This document shows positions 35,376-43,875 of a DNA stretch of 64,000 nt, piece after piece (the first letter of the stretch is position 1; each line of letters starts with the position of its first letter). Origin of the DNA: Ruminococcus flavefaciens MA2007 (lineage in GTDB: Bacteria; Bacillota; Clostridia; Oscillospirales; Ruminococcaceae). Location: positions 19,441 to 83,440 of the forward strand of contig NZ_JHXF01000017.1 of the NCBI RefSeq assembly GCF_000621845.1, written 5' to 3'. The notes under the pieces were generated by a model that was not told where the DNA came from, ran no database searches, and saw nothing but the letters and a program-made list of their open reading frames with translations. A program made the position numbers and the translations under genes.

Positions 35376-35714
35376 TTATTTCTCCTCGCTTTTCTTAGCG
35401 TCAGCAGCTTCCTCAGCCTTTTTCGGCTTGCAGATGAAAGTGGATATCAGTGCTGCGAGAATGAGAATGAACTCGATGAGTCCGACAGCGTAGAAAAGGG
35501 TTTTATTGTCGGATATCCAGAGAGCAAGGGAAATAGGCGGAGCGATAGCGAAAATGAGCTGGAAAGGTCTTTTCTGAGTTGCGAATCTGTAAGCAAAGAA
35601 AATGACCGATATTATAGCGAGTGCGATATGCATAGAAAAACCGAATGGGAATATGGAGGGGTGCTCCGTGTCGGATATCTGTGCAATAGAGTTGAGCATA
35701 TTTAAAAGGTCCAT
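35376..35714 (-). CDS. Small membrane protein, unknown
   Basis: The 112-residue protein has three to four hydrophobic segments (about 22-41, 50-66, 69-92) and a lysine/glutamate-rich C-terminal tail (KPKKAEEAADAKKSEEK). I do not recognise it. It is the first gene of the operon running to proA and the coiled-coil protein; the next gene begins 3 nt after its stop, so the two are probably translationally coupled. Confidence 0.7.
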   Translation of the reverse strand: MDLLNMLNSIAQISDTEHPSIFPFGFSMHIALAIISVIFFAYRFATQKRPFQLIFAIAPPISLALWISDNKTLFYAVGLIEFILILAALISTFICKPKKAEEAADAKKSEEK

Positions 35715-35793
35715 GATTACTCCGTTCTTCCGTCCGAAGAAGCGCCTTTGCGCAGGGCGGATATATTAAAAGTTGCATAAGTCTGCACATTAC

Positions 35794-35822
35794 AGTATAA
35801 CACAAACGGCTGAAAAATTCAA
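35794..35822 (-). promoter_or_regulatory. Promoter of the minus-strand pro operon
   Basis: TTGAAT (35822-35817) and TATACT (35799-35794) on the minus strand are 17 nt apart. Confidence 0.75.
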
Positions 35823-35895
35823 CTATTCTTTTAAAAAATACACAAAAATTTTATGGCGCACAGTCTCAGATTTTCGGCTGTTTTTAACATAGGGG

Positions 35896-35924
35896 TTGAA
35901 TTTGCCACATATTTAACGTATAAT
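35896..35924 (+). promoter_or_regulatory. Promoter of the two-component operon
   Basis: TTGAAT (35896-35901) and TATAAT (35919-35924) are 17 nt apart. The leader of about 165 nt contains the long inverted repeat at 35953-36069. Confidence 0.8.
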
Positions 35925-35952
35925 GGTATTTAGTGATTTTTTGAAATTATAA

Positions 35953-36069
35953 AGTTGAGAGTTGAGAATTGAGAGTTGAAAGTTGTGGTATCGCCTGCGG
36001 CGATATTATTTAAAAATGTGAGCGAAGCGAACTCATAAACTCTCAACTCTTCACTCTCAACTCTCAACT
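35953..36069. repeat. Long inverted repeat of GAGAGTTGA units
   Basis: The left arm (35953-35983) is built of tandem GTTGAGA-type units, and the right arm (36039-36069) is its near-perfect reverse complement, about 31 bp each. The 55-nt middle holds a CGCC-TGC-GGCG hairpin. It lies in the leader of the response-regulator mRNA. Apart from this and two promoters, 35715-36096 contains nothing else. Confidence 0.7.
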
Positions 36070-36096
36070 GAATCTGAATTTACAAGGGGGCAATTT

Positions 36097-36780
36097 ATGA
36101 TATATATGCTTGAAGATGAACAGGGTATCCGCGATTTCGTGCTGTATGCCCTGAGAAACAGCGGCATGGAGGCAGAGGGCTTCGAGACGCCCGGCGCTCT
36201 CCGCGAGGCTATGGAAAAACAGCTCCCCGAGCTGCTGCTCCTTGACAGAATGCTGCCCGAGGAGGACGGTCTGACGGTACTGAAAAAGCTCCGCAGCGCT
36301 CCCGAAACAAGAAAGCTCCCTGTGATAATGCTGACCGCAAAGGATACCGAGCTTGACAAGGTGGAGGGGCTTGACAGCGGTGCTGATGACTACATCGCAA
36401 AGCCCTTTGGCATGAGGGAGCTTATGTCCCGTATAAAGGCGCTTCTGCGCCGCACGGCTGATATCCCCTCGGAGAGCGAAAGACTGGAGCTTGCGGGACT
36501 GTGTATCTATCCCTCGAAGCATGAGGTGTTTGCCGACGGCGAAAAGGTAGCCCTCACCCTCAAGGAGTACGATATGCTGCTGCTCTTAGTGAAGAACAAG
36601 GGGGAGGTTTTCTCCCGTGACAGGCTTCTCCGCGAGATATGGGGCTACGACTTCTCGGGAGAGAGCCGCACTGTTGACGTTCATATAAGGACTCTCCGCT
36701 CAAAGCTTGGAAACTGCGGCGAGCTGATACAGACTATCCGCGGCGTTGGCTACAAGGCAGGTGACGGCAGCGATGACTAA
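36097..36780 (+). CDS. OmpR/PhoB-family response regulator
   Basis: The 227-residue protein has a receiver domain (EDEQGIRDFVLYAL acidic pocket; phospho-acceptor aspartate in LLLLDRMLPEEDGL; VIMLTAKDTELDKV; KPFGMRELMSRI) and a winged-helix DNA-binding domain (LTLKEYDMLLLLVKNKGEVFSRDRLL ... RTVDVHIRTLRSKLG). ACAAGGGGGC precedes the ATG. It overlaps the histidine kinase start by 8 nt and is its cognate regulator. The target genes are not known. Confidence 0.95.
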   Translation: MIYMLEDEQGIRDFVLYALRNSGMEAEGFETPGALREAMEKQLPELLLLDRMLPEEDGLTVLKKLRSAPETRKLPVIMLTAKDTELDKVEGLDSGADDYIAKPFGMRELMSRIKALLRRTADIPSESERLELAGLCIYPSKHEVFADGEKVALTLKEYDMLLLLVKNKGEVFSRDRLLREIWGYDFSGESRTVDVHIRTLRSKLGNCGELIQTIRGVGYKAGDGSDD

Positions 36781-38464
36781 GAAAATATTCCTCAGTATCG
36801 TGTCTATCTGCGGTATATCGGTGATTTCGGTAATGCTGCTCATTACGGCTCTGATGTATAATAAGGCTGCCGACAGCGCCTCCGAGCAGGCTGGCAATGA
36901 GGCGAGGCTCATTGCCTCGGCTGTGGAAAAGGGCGGCAGCGATTATCTCTTTGATACCGATTTTTCCGAGAATATCCGCGTGACATGGATAGACAGCGGC
37001 GGTACGGTAAAATTCGACACCGATAAGGACGCCGAGTCTCTTGAAAACCATGCTGACCGCGAGGAGATAGCACAGGCTCTGGAAACAGGGGAGGGCAGCT
37101 CCTCACGCTATTCCGAGACTATAATGAAAAAGACCGTCAACCACGCAGTAAGGCTAAGTGACGGCTCTGTTATAAGAGTTTCGGGAGCTCACAGTTCCTT
37201 TACCGCGCAGCTTCTGAAGCTGATAAACCCCATACTGCTCATACTTGCGGCAGCCGCGCTGTTTTCGGCGCTTTCCGCAAGTGCCGTATCGCGCAATATC
37301 GTTAAGCCTATCAACGATATCGACCTTGAACACCCCGACGCTCAGAAGAACTACAAGGAGCTTGCGCCCCTGCTGGAAAAGCTCCGCACTCAGAATCACA
37401 AGGTCAGCCGACAAATGGACGAGATACAGAGCAGGCGAGAGCAGTTCAGCCTTATGACCGAGAGCATGAGCGAGGGACTAATAATCGCAGATCCGAAGCT
37501 CATGGTGCTTGCCTGCAATACTGCGGCGCTGAAGCTTCTTGGCACAGGCAGCTTCACTATGGGGCAGAGCATTTACGCTCTCAATAACTCCGATATCTTC
37601 CGCCGCTGCCTGCTGAACGCACTGGGCGGCAGGCGCTCCGAGTGCATACTCCGAACAGGCGGCGGTCAGCGCGAGGTCATCGCCAGCCCTGCCAACAGCA
37701 TAGACATGGTCTGCGGACTGGTGGTATTCATCATGGACGTTACCGAAAAGCAGGAGCTTGAGACCATGCGCCGCGAATTTACGTCGAATGTGTCCCACGA
37801 GCTGAAAACTCCGCTGACTACTATCTACGGAACGGCGGATATGCTTGCAGGCGGTATGGTACAGCCCGAGGACGTTGCACAGTTCGGCGGAAATATCCGC
37901 AGCGAAGCCGAAAGGCTCATCAATCTTATCAACGATATCATCTCCTTGTCCAAGCTGGACGAGGACTCCGCTCCCCATGAGAATGAGAGCGTTGAGCTCT
38001 ACAGTCTTGCAGAGGAAGTGCTTGGACGTCTGAAGCTCAGCGCCGAGGAAAAGGGCGTGGCTGTGTCGCTTACGGGAGAGAAGGTCTCGCTGCTGGGCAG
38101 CAGGACTATCCTCAGCGAGGTGCTGTACAATCTCTGCGACAACGGCATAAAGTACAACGTCAGCGGCGGCAGACTGGACGTGAAGATATCCCATGCGCCA
38201 AAACGTGCTATAATCACCGTCAGCGATACCGGTATCGGTATACCCAAGCAGCACATCGGGCGAATCTTCGAGCGCTTCTACCGCGTTGACAAGAGCCGCT
38301 CACGTAAGATAAAGGGCACAGGTCTGGGACTTTCCATTGTAAAGCACGGCGTAATGTACCACAACGGCACTGTCCATGTGGACAGCGAATCGGGCAAGGG
38401 AACTACGTTTACCATTGAGCTGCCCATTGAGAAGAAAACCAACGAACAAGGAGAAAATATATGA
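36773..38464 (+). CDS. PhoR-type sensor histidine kinase
   Basis: The 563-residue kinase has two membrane helices (about 4-28 and 143-165) bracketing an extracellular sensor of about 115 residues. A PAS-like region follows (about 225-335), then HisKA with FTSNVSHELKTPLTTIYG (phospho-accepting His) and the ATPase domain (NLCDNGIKYN, DTGIGIPKQHIGRIFERFYRVDKSRS, GTGLGLSIVKH). The start at 36773 overlaps the response-regulator stop and has AGGTGA upstream. Its stop overlaps the next start as ATGA. Confidence 0.95.
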   Translation: MTKKIFLSIVSICGISVISVMLLITALMYNKAADSASEQAGNEARLIASAVEKGGSDYLFDTDFSENIRVTWIDSGGTVKFDTDKDAESLENHADREEIAQALETGEGSSSRYSETIMKKTVNHAVRLSDGSVIRVSGAHSSFTAQLLKLINPILLILAAAALFSALSASAVSRNIVKPINDIDLEHPDAQKNYKELAPLLEKLRTQNHKVSRQMDEIQSRREQFSLMTESMSEGLIIADPKLMVLACNTAALKLLGTGSFTMGQSIYALNNSDIFRRCLLNALGGRRSECILRTGGGQREVIASPANSIDMVCGLVVFIMDVTEKQELETMRREFTSNVSHELKTPLTTIYGTADMLAGGMVQPEDVAQFGGNIRSEAERLINLINDIISLSKLDEDSAPHENESVELYSLAEEVLGRLKLSAEEKGVAVSLTGEKVSLLGSRTILSEVLYNLCDNGIKYNVSGGRLDVKISHAPKRAIITVSDTGIGIPKQHIGRIFERFYRVDKSRSRKIKGTGLGLSIVKHGVMYHNGTVHVDSESGKGTTFTIELPIEKKTNEQGENI

Positions 38465-39588
38465 GCAGGACTATTACTGCCCCGGAGCTGAAAGACTTCG
38501 GGGACGCAATGCTTGTGGATATCCGCGACAGCTCCGCCTTTGAGTACGGACATATCAGCGGAGCCGTGAATATTCCGCAGGAGCAGGTGCTTACAGCGGA
38601 GCTTCCCCGTGACAGGAAAATAATCATATACTGCAAGGGCGGTATCATCAGCGGCGATATCGCCGAACAGCTCTGCGACAAGGGCTATGACGCCTACGAG
38701 CTGGCAGGGGGCTATGTGGAATGGCTCCGTGGCAAAATGGAGCAGCGCGACGTCACAGAAGCAGTGGAGCTGAGCCTGCGTAAGAAGTTCAAGAAGTCCA
38801 TATGGTGCAAGTTCACAAAGGCTATAAACGAGTACGAGCTGGTGCAGCCAAACGATAAGATAGCCGTCTGTATCTCGGGCGGCAAGGACTCAATGCTCAT
38901 GGCGAAGCTCTTTCAGGAGCTGAAACGCCACGACAAGTTCCCCTTCGAGGTAGTGTTCCTCGTTATGGATCCGGGTTACAGTCCCGAGAACCGCCGTGTT
39001 ATTGAAGAAAACGCCCGTTCAATGTCCATACCCGTCCATATCTTCGAGTCGGATATCTTTGACTCGGTATACAATATCGAGAAGAACCCCTGCTACATAT
39101 GCGCGAGAATGAGGAGAGGCTACCTCTACAGCCACGCAAAGGCTCTGGGCTGCAACAAGATAGCTCTGGGACATCATTTCGACGACGTTATCGAGACTAT
39201 CCTCATGGGTATGCTCTACGGCGGACAGGTACAGACCATGATGCCGAAGCTCCACAGCACCAACTTTGAAGGCATGGAGCTGATACGTCCGCTGTATCTT
39301 GTCCGAGAGGCTGAGATAAAGCACTGGCGCGACTACAACGACCTGCATTTCATACAGTGCGCCTGCAAGTTCACCGATACCTGCACTACCTGTGACCCCG
39401 ACAGCCGTTCCGTGTCAAAGCGTCTGGAGATAAAGAATCTCATTGCGGAGCTGAAAAAGGTTAATCCGCAGGTGGAGAAGAATATCTTCCGCAGCGTGGA
39501 AAACGTCAATGTGAATACAGTCATCGCTTATAAGGATAACGAGGGAGTACATCGTTTCACCGATAAATATGATGATGTAAAGAAATGA
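38461..39588 (+). CDS. Rhodanese-TtcA fusion, predicted tRNA thiolation enzyme
   Basis: The 375-residue protein joins a rhodanese domain (about 1-92; VDIRDSSAFEYGHISGAVNIP, active-site cysteine in YCKGGIISGD) to a TtcA-like PP-loop ATPase (about 100-375; SGGKDSMLMAKL, LGHHFDDVIETILM). Two cysteine pairs, PCYIC and TCTTC, suggest an iron-sulphur cluster. By family knowledge TtcA makes 2-thiocytidine at tRNA position 32, and the rhodanese would carry persulphide sulphur. The exact tRNA target is inference. It is translationally coupled (ATGA) to the sensor kinase, an odd partner for a tRNA enzyme. Confidence 0.85.
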   Translation: MSRTITAPELKDFGDAMLVDIRDSSAFEYGHISGAVNIPQEQVLTAELPRDRKIIIYCKGGIISGDIAEQLCDKGYDAYELAGGYVEWLRGKMEQRDVTEAVELSLRKKFKKSIWCKFTKAINEYELVQPNDKIAVCISGGKDSMLMAKLFQELKRHDKFPFEVVFLVMDPGYSPENRRVIEENARSMSIPVHIFESDIFDSVYNIEKNPCYICARMRRGYLYSHAKALGCNKIALGHHFDDVIETILMGMLYGGQVQTMMPKLHSTNFEGMELIRPLYLVREAEIKHWRDYNDLHFIQCACKFTDTCTTCDPDSRSVSKRLEIKNLIAELKKVNPQVEKNIFRSVENVNVNTVIAYKDNEGVHRFTDKYDDVKK

Positions 39589-39776
39589 GAGCTTTTTGCA
39601 AAAAAATCAGCTTATATAGACGCCAGCTGAGAGTAAAACGGTTCAATAAATACGTTTATACTTTATTATTGCGCTGATTTTAATAAATTTGTGCATTATT
39701 TTCCCTGTTATAAAAAATCCTTGAAGAGCCATAATACTACCACGGCATCAAAAACTTTTTTAAGGAGATAACAGAA

Positions 39777-40043
39777 ATGAGCAATAACAGCAATAATAAG
39801 GGCGTAATGACAGAAAAGGGCAGAGAGGCTCTCGAAAGATTCAAGATGGAGTCTGCAAACGAGCTCGGTATCAACCTCAAGCAGGGCTATAACGGCGATC
39901 TTACCTCCCGTGAGGCAGGTTCTATCGGCGGCAGCATGGTCAATATGATGTGTCCGGAACAACAATGGAAAATTCCGCGAAATAGCGTGAGATCAATGGG
40001 ACACAAGGTGGTGTATACATACTATATGCAGGTCGGGATATGA
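39777..40043 (+). CDS. Alpha/beta-type SASP-like protein with unusual tail
   Basis: The 88-residue product begins like a small acid-soluble spore protein: MTEKGREALERFKMESANELGI, then DLTSREAGSIGGSMVNMM, matching the SASP core including the GGSMV DNA-binding motif. SASPs coat spore DNA. After residue 59 the sequence (CPEQQWKIPRNSVRSMG...) no longer resembles the family and is longer than usual, so the 3' end may have been replaced or frameshifted. AAGGAGAT precedes the ATG. Confidence 0.75.
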   Translation: MSNNSNNKGVMTEKGREALERFKMESANELGINLKQGYNGDLTSREAGSIGGSMVNMMCPEQQWKIPRNSVRSMGHKVVYTYYMQVGI

Positions 40044-40159
40044 AAAAATCAGGCGTTGCTTGCAAAATATTATAATACCGTACCGACACGGTTTTGAGAT
40101 AATCAATTGACAATTGCATCAAATATTTATTACTAAATATTTGAGCCTTGAACGTATAC

Positions 40160-40198
40160 GTTGTGTTATTGTTGCCATACAATAACACAACTTTTTTT
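40160..40198 (+). terminator. Strong terminator after the SASP-like gene
   Basis: GTTGTGTTATTG pairs perfectly with CAATAACACAAC (12 bp, 8-nt loop), followed by TTTTTTT. Confidence 0.95.
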
Positions 40199-40237
40199 AT
40201 TCATAATTGTAATGATGTGAAGAAGACTTATGAATGA

Positions 40238-40266
40238 TTGAAAAACTTCTCTGAGTATGGTATAAT
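40238..40266 (+). promoter_or_regulatory. Promoter of the accessory cluster
   Basis: TTGAAA (40238-40243) and TATAAT (40261-40266) are 17 nt apart, with an extended -10 TGG before TATAAT. Confidence 0.85.
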
Positions 40267-40301
40267 TATGAAAATTACAGAAAGGCAATACGGTCAAGCT
40301 T

Positions 40302-40835
40302 ATGATAATACTGATAACAGGAGCTTCGCACACGGGAAAGACGCTCCTTGCACAGAAGCTGCTTGAAAAATACAAGTACCCTTATCTTTCCATAGACCAC
40401 CTTAAAATGGGGCTTATAAGAAGCGGTCAGACCGAGCTCACTCCCTATGACGACGACAAGCTGACGGCATACCTCTGGAATATCCTGAAAGAGATGATAA
40501 AGACTGCCATTGAAAACGAACAGGATCTCATGATCGAGGGCTGTTATATTCCCTTTGACTGGAAGAACAGCTTTGACGCCGACTATCTGTCGCAGATAAA
40601 ATACATCTGCCTTGTTATGAGTGAAAGCTACATAACCAGCCATTTCAGTGACATTGTCAGCTTCGGGAACGCTATCGAGAAAAGGCTCTCCAATGACCTC
40701 AGTATTAAGGATATAATACAGGACAATCAGGAATACCTCCGCGGCTGTATCAGTTACGGACTTGACTATTTTCTGATAAATGATGAATACGATTTGGAAA
40801 GGTGCTACATATGCCCAACCCATGGGAAGAAATAA
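40302..40835 (+). CDS. P-loop small-molecule kinase-like protein
   Basis: This 177-residue protein has Walker A GASHTGKTLLAQKLL (residues 7-21) and resembles nucleoside/phosphate kinases of the AAA_33/cytidylate-kinase type. YLSIDHLKMGLIRSG is the usual acceptor-site region and DLMIEGCYIPFDW a Walker B-like strand. The substrate is unknown. No close ribosome site is obvious. The stop overlaps the next gene by 25 nt. It is the first gene after the promoter. Confidence 0.75.
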   Translation: MIILITGASHTGKTLLAQKLLEKYKYPYLSIDHLKMGLIRSGQTELTPYDDDKLTAYLWNILKEMIKTAIENEQDLMIEGCYIPFDWKNSFDADYLSQIKYICLVMSESYITSHFSDIVSFGNAIEKRLSNDLSIKDIIQDNQEYLRGCISYGLDYFLINDEYDLERCYICPTHGKK

Positions 40836-41437
40836 GTCTTGACGACTACGAAAAGCACATGAGCCTTGATTCTGTGCGGCAGCTTCAGGCGCTTGATTCC
40901 ATAATGAAGGAGCAGTTCGCTGCCTACCCTGTGGAGACTTCCGCAGTTTTGGGAGTTGCAGGCGGAAACGGACTTGAACACATCGCCACCGACAAGTTCC
41001 GCACAGTCTACGGAATCGACATCAATGCGGACTACCTCAGCGCGGTATCTCAGCGATATACGGAACTTTCGGGAGTTCTGAAATGCCTGCGCATCGACCT
41101 TATAAACGAGGCAGAGAAGCTCCCTCAGGCACAGCTTCTGATAGCGAATCTGCTTATTGAGTACATCGGTTACGGTGCGTTTCAGCGAGCCGTTTTGCAG
41201 ACCGCTCCCGAGTTCGTTTCCTGCGTTATACAGATAAATACGGACGAGGAGCAGTGGGTGTCGGAGTCGCTGTACCTGCGAGCTTTCGACAGGCTGGACG
41301 AGGTACATCACCAAATGGAGGAAAAGGCTCTCACGGCTGCTATGGAGGAGATAGGATACTCGGTGATATTGCAGGAGTCATTTTCGCTGCCAAATGGCAA
41401 GGCACTGGTGAGATTGGATTTTCAAAAGAAAGGATGA
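40811..41437 (+). CDS. Class I SAM-dependent methyltransferase
   Basis: The 208-residue protein has the SAM-binding loop VLGVAGGNGLEHI (motif I), GIDINADYL (motif II) and AQLLIANLLIEYIGYG (motif IV-like). The target is unknown. The ATG at 40811 is favoured by GGAAAGG; it lies inside the preceding kinase gene. A partial copy of its last 18 codons lies at 41976-42032, showing that this end was once duplicated. Confidence 0.8.
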   Translation: MPNPWEEISLDDYEKHMSLDSVRQLQALDSIMKEQFAAYPVETSAVLGVAGGNGLEHIATDKFRTVYGIDINADYLSAVSQRYTELSGVLKCLRIDLINEAEKLPQAQLLIANLLIEYIGYGAFQRAVLQTAPEFVSCVIQINTDEEQWVSESLYLRAFDRLDEVHHQMEEKALTAAMEEIGYSVILQESFSLPNGKALVRLDFQKKG

Positions 41438-41441
41438 TTTT

Positions 41442-41879
41442 ATGTATATTCCGGACATACCAGACAATAGTCTGACAAATGAAATAACTCAGATTGTTGA
41501 ATTGAGTAAAAAGCTTGAGGAAAAAGACTATTATTTTGAATTTTTGCAACCCGAAGATGAAGAAAAAATAATTTCATGGGAAAAAGAAAATAGTATTATC
41601 ATTCCTAATTCAGTAAAAGATTGGTTACGGTTTACAAGAGGAGCAATTCTGGCTGATGATATAGCCAGAATTGGCGGTATTAATGGATTTGAATTCGGAT
41701 GTGATTATGTGCCTGATGAAATGGTAATAATCGGTCAAATAATAGGCGATGGTCAACTTATTGGTTTTTCAAAAGAAACAGGGGAGTTCATGTGGGAAAC
41801 TCACGCTGATATTATTATATTCGATTCGTTTGCATCGTTTTTAAATGAAGTAGTAATTAGAATGTTAGAAAAATCTTAA
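41442..41879 (+). CDS. SMI1/KNR4 family protein
   Basis: The 145-residue protein has the SMI1/KNR4 core: the helix IISWEKENSIIIPNSVKDWLRFTRGA, then GFEFGCDYVPDEMVIIGQIIGDGQLIGFSKETGEFMWE, then SFASFLNEVV. The family includes immunity proteins of polymorphic toxins. No toxin gene is adjacent, so an orphan immunity role is inference. Its DNA is AT-richer than the neighbours, consistent with recent acquisition. AAAGGATG precedes the start. Confidence 0.8.
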   Translation: MYIPDIPDNSLTNEITQIVELSKKLEEKDYYFEFLQPEDEEKIISWEKENSIIIPNSVKDWLRFTRGAILADDIARIGGINGFEFGCDYVPDEMVIIGQIIGDGQLIGFSKETGEFMWETHADIIIFDSFASFLNEVVIRMLEKS

Positions 41880-41944
41880 ATAAAGACCGAAGTGATTTGC
41901 TGGATATTTGCATGATAATAAAGCAACTTAATTAGTCTTAAGAC

Positions 41945-41971
41945 CTGACACAACAAGCCACAAAATATCAG
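41945..41971 (+). repeat. 27-bp direct repeat, left copy
   Basis: A 27-nt stretch beginning CTGACACAACAAG and ending AAAATATCAG recurs at 43876-43901 with two substitutions and one missing A. The pair brackets the fragment and three genes between. Confidence 0.65.
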
Positions 41972-41975
41972 CGTG

Positions 41976-42032
41976 TTCCTCTCCAACGGTAAGGCGCTTG
42001 TGAGACTGGATTTTAAGAAAAACGAGGTGTAA
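41976..42032 (+). pseudogene. Remnant of a duplicated methyltransferase 3' end
   Basis: Read in frame it gives FLSNGKALVRLDFKKNEV and a stop, nearly identical to the end of the methyltransferase at 40811-41437 (FSLPNGKALVRLDFQKKG). Only about 18 codons survive. It directly precedes the next ATG at 42034 and supplies its ribosome site. A duplication or insertion has thus separated two copies by the SMI1 gene. Confidence 0.8.
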
Positions 42033-42033
42033 T

Positions 42034-42537
42034 ATGTCAATTTTATCGAAATTATTCGGCAGTAAAAAGCCTGAAAAAGAGCTCAAAATCGTTCACGACA
42101 AATACTGTGACTTTACCGGAATGGACGGCGGTTCATGGTACAAAGGTACAGTGAAATGGCACAATTATGAATGTGACATTGTGCTTGATGTTGATGAATA
42201 CCCAAGCGAAAAACCAACCATTGAAAAAGCCCTCGCCGTGTTCAATATGCTTTACGAAAACATGGAGGAATGGGACAGAAAGGTCAAGGAATGTGCCGCG
42301 GCTGAATTTGTGAACGAAAACGGTATGGTCGAGATATGGGGCGACGGCAAAGAGGACAATGTTCCGCCAATGCCAAAGGAAGACTTCATAAATGCTCTCG
42401 ATTTTTTTGAAATACATATCGCAGAAAACGGTGAGCTCAAATTCAGGATACCTGCCGACGGACTGTTCACCGACCACGAATTTGTGATCGAAACAGACAT
42501 CAGCGGCGAGAATATGACTTGTTCGCTGTGCGGATAA
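42034..42537 (+). CDS. DUF2262-like protein
   Basis: The 167-residue soluble protein resembles the DUF2262 family (KGTVKWHNYECDIVLDVDE; FINALDFFEIHIAENGELKFRIPADGLFTDHEFVIETDISG), of unknown function. The first 12 residues (SILSKLFGSKKPEK) look like a short amphipathic leader. The ribosome site ACGAGGTG belongs to the truncated methyltransferase copy just upstream. Confidence 0.7.
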   Translation: MSILSKLFGSKKPEKELKIVHDKYCDFTGMDGGSWYKGTVKWHNYECDIVLDVDEYPSEKPTIEKALAVFNMLYENMEEWDRKVKECAAAEFVNENGMVEIWGDGKEDNVPPMPKEDFINALDFFEIHIAENGELKFRIPADGLFTDHEFVIETDISGENMTCSLCG

Positions 42538-42566
42538 AGCTTCTCGGATAAATGAGGAAAATTGCG

Positions 42567-43139
42567 ATGAGTGAAAGACCTGAACTTACAACTGAAACAG
42601 ATGCAAGCGCGTTCAGAAATTATTACTATCTCAAAGAAGAACTGGTGCAGTTCTGTCGCGAGAATAGCCTGCCAGCATCGGGCTCAAAGCAGGAGCTTAC
42701 AGAGCGGATAGCACATTTCCTTGAAACAGGCAAGGTGCTGAACGGCACAGCGCAAAGGAAAGTTTCAGCCGTCGTTGGAGACATTACCGAAAGCACAGTT
42801 ATTGAAGCGAACATTGTATGCTCGGAGAAACACAGAGCCTTTTTCAAGGACAGGATAGGAAAGTCCTTTTCGTTCAATGTGGCGTTTCAGAAGTGGCTGA
42901 AAAACAGCGCAGGAAAGACCTATGCCGACGCGATACAGGCTTATTATCAGATATTGGAAGATAAGAAAAAAGGCAGGACTGTCATTGATAAGCAGTTTGA
43001 GTACAATGCATATATCCGTGATTTCTTTGCCGATAATCAGGGAAAAAGCCTTGATGACGCGATCAAATGCTGGAAATACAAGAAGAGCCTTGCAGGGCAT
43101 AACCGCTACGAAAAGTCTGACCTTATTGCATTGGAATGA
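42567..43139 (+). CDS. SAP domain / DUF6434 protein
   Basis: The 190-residue protein carries an N-terminal SAP-type domain (YYYLKEELVQFCRENSLPASG.KQELTERI, about residues 20-60), a helix-extended-loop-helix fold that usually binds nucleic acid. It then has a DUF6434-like helical region (AFQKWLKNSAGKTYADAIQAYYQI, and FNADNQGKSLDDAI-like repeat). The start at 42567 is chosen because TGAGGAAA lies upstream; another in-frame ATG 15 nt before is possible. The function is unknown. The AAA gene starts 9 nt after its stop. Confidence 0.75.
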   Translation: MSERPELTTETDASAFRNYYYLKEELVQFCRENSLPASGSKQELTERIAHFLETGKVLNGTAQRKVSAVVGDITESTVIEANIVCSEKHRAFFKDRIGKSFSFNVAFQKWLKNSAGKTYADAIQAYYQILEDKKKGRTVIDKQFEYNAYIRDFFADNQGKSLDDAIKCWKYKKSLAGHNRYEKSDLIALE

Positions 43140-43148
43140 GGTGAAACA

Positions 43149-43874
43149 ATGCTTGAACCAAACGAATTATATCTAACAGGACTGAAAGTAAAATGGGATA
43201 AGATAGAGCTTTACAGTTATCTCCGAAAAATAGCCGCTATCAAAGCACTTGACGAGCTGACCTTCAATACGCCCGTCACTTTCTTCGTAGGCGAAAACGG
43301 AAGCGGAAAGTCCACTCTGCTTGAAGCTATCGCTGTCGCTTATGGCTTCAATCCTGAAGGCGGAACTCTCAATTACAGCTTTTCCACCTATGATTCACAT
43401 TCCGAGCTTCACGACGCTCTAAGGCTTGTAAGAAGCTTCAATAAAGCCAAATGGGGGTACTTCCTCAGAGCGGAGAGCTTTTACAATGTAGCTTCTGCCG
43501 AGGAAGAATATACAAAGATCCAAGGTGAGCCCCAGCATTACCACGAAAAGTCCCACGGCGAGAGTTTTCTTTCAGTCATACAAAGAAATTTTAGTCAGAA
43601 CGGTCTGTATATCCTCGACGAGCCAGAAGCAGCTCTGTCTCCGCAAAGGCAGTTGACGCTTCTGCTTGAAATATCAAAATGCGTTAAGAATGATTCGCAG
43701 TTCATCATAGTAACTCATTCGCCGATACTTCTCGGGTATCCCGAAGCAACTATCATCAGCTTCGATGACGGCGAGATACATCCCATTGGCTATGAGGATA
43801 CCCAAAGCTATCAGATAACGAAAATGTTCATCAATGACCGCAAACAGATATTGAGACATCTTTTTGAAGAATGA
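43149..43874 (+). CDS. AAA/ABC-like ATPase with RecF-type fold
   Basis: The 241-residue protein has Walker A FFVGENGSGKSTLLEAIA (about residues 46-63), the signature-like SHGESFLSV, Walker B GLYILDEPEAALSP and the H-loop THSPILL. It has no membrane partner. It is one of the short soluble ATPases often beside defence or repair genes; here it follows a SAP-domain gene 9 nt upstream, so a nucleic-acid task is inferred. TGAGGTGAA precedes the ATG. Confidence 0.82.
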   Translation: MLEPNELYLTGLKVKWDKIELYSYLRKIAAIKALDELTFNTPVTFFVGENGSGKSTLLEAIAVAYGFNPEGGTLNYSFSTYDSHSELHDALRLVRSFNKAKWGYFLRAESFYNVASAEEEYTKIQGEPQHYHEKSHGESFLSVIQRNFSQNGLYILDEPEAALSPQRQLTLLLEISKCVKNDSQFIIVTHSPILLGYPEATIISFDDGEIHPIGYEDTQSYQITKMFINDRKQILRHLFEE

Positions 43875-43875
43875 T

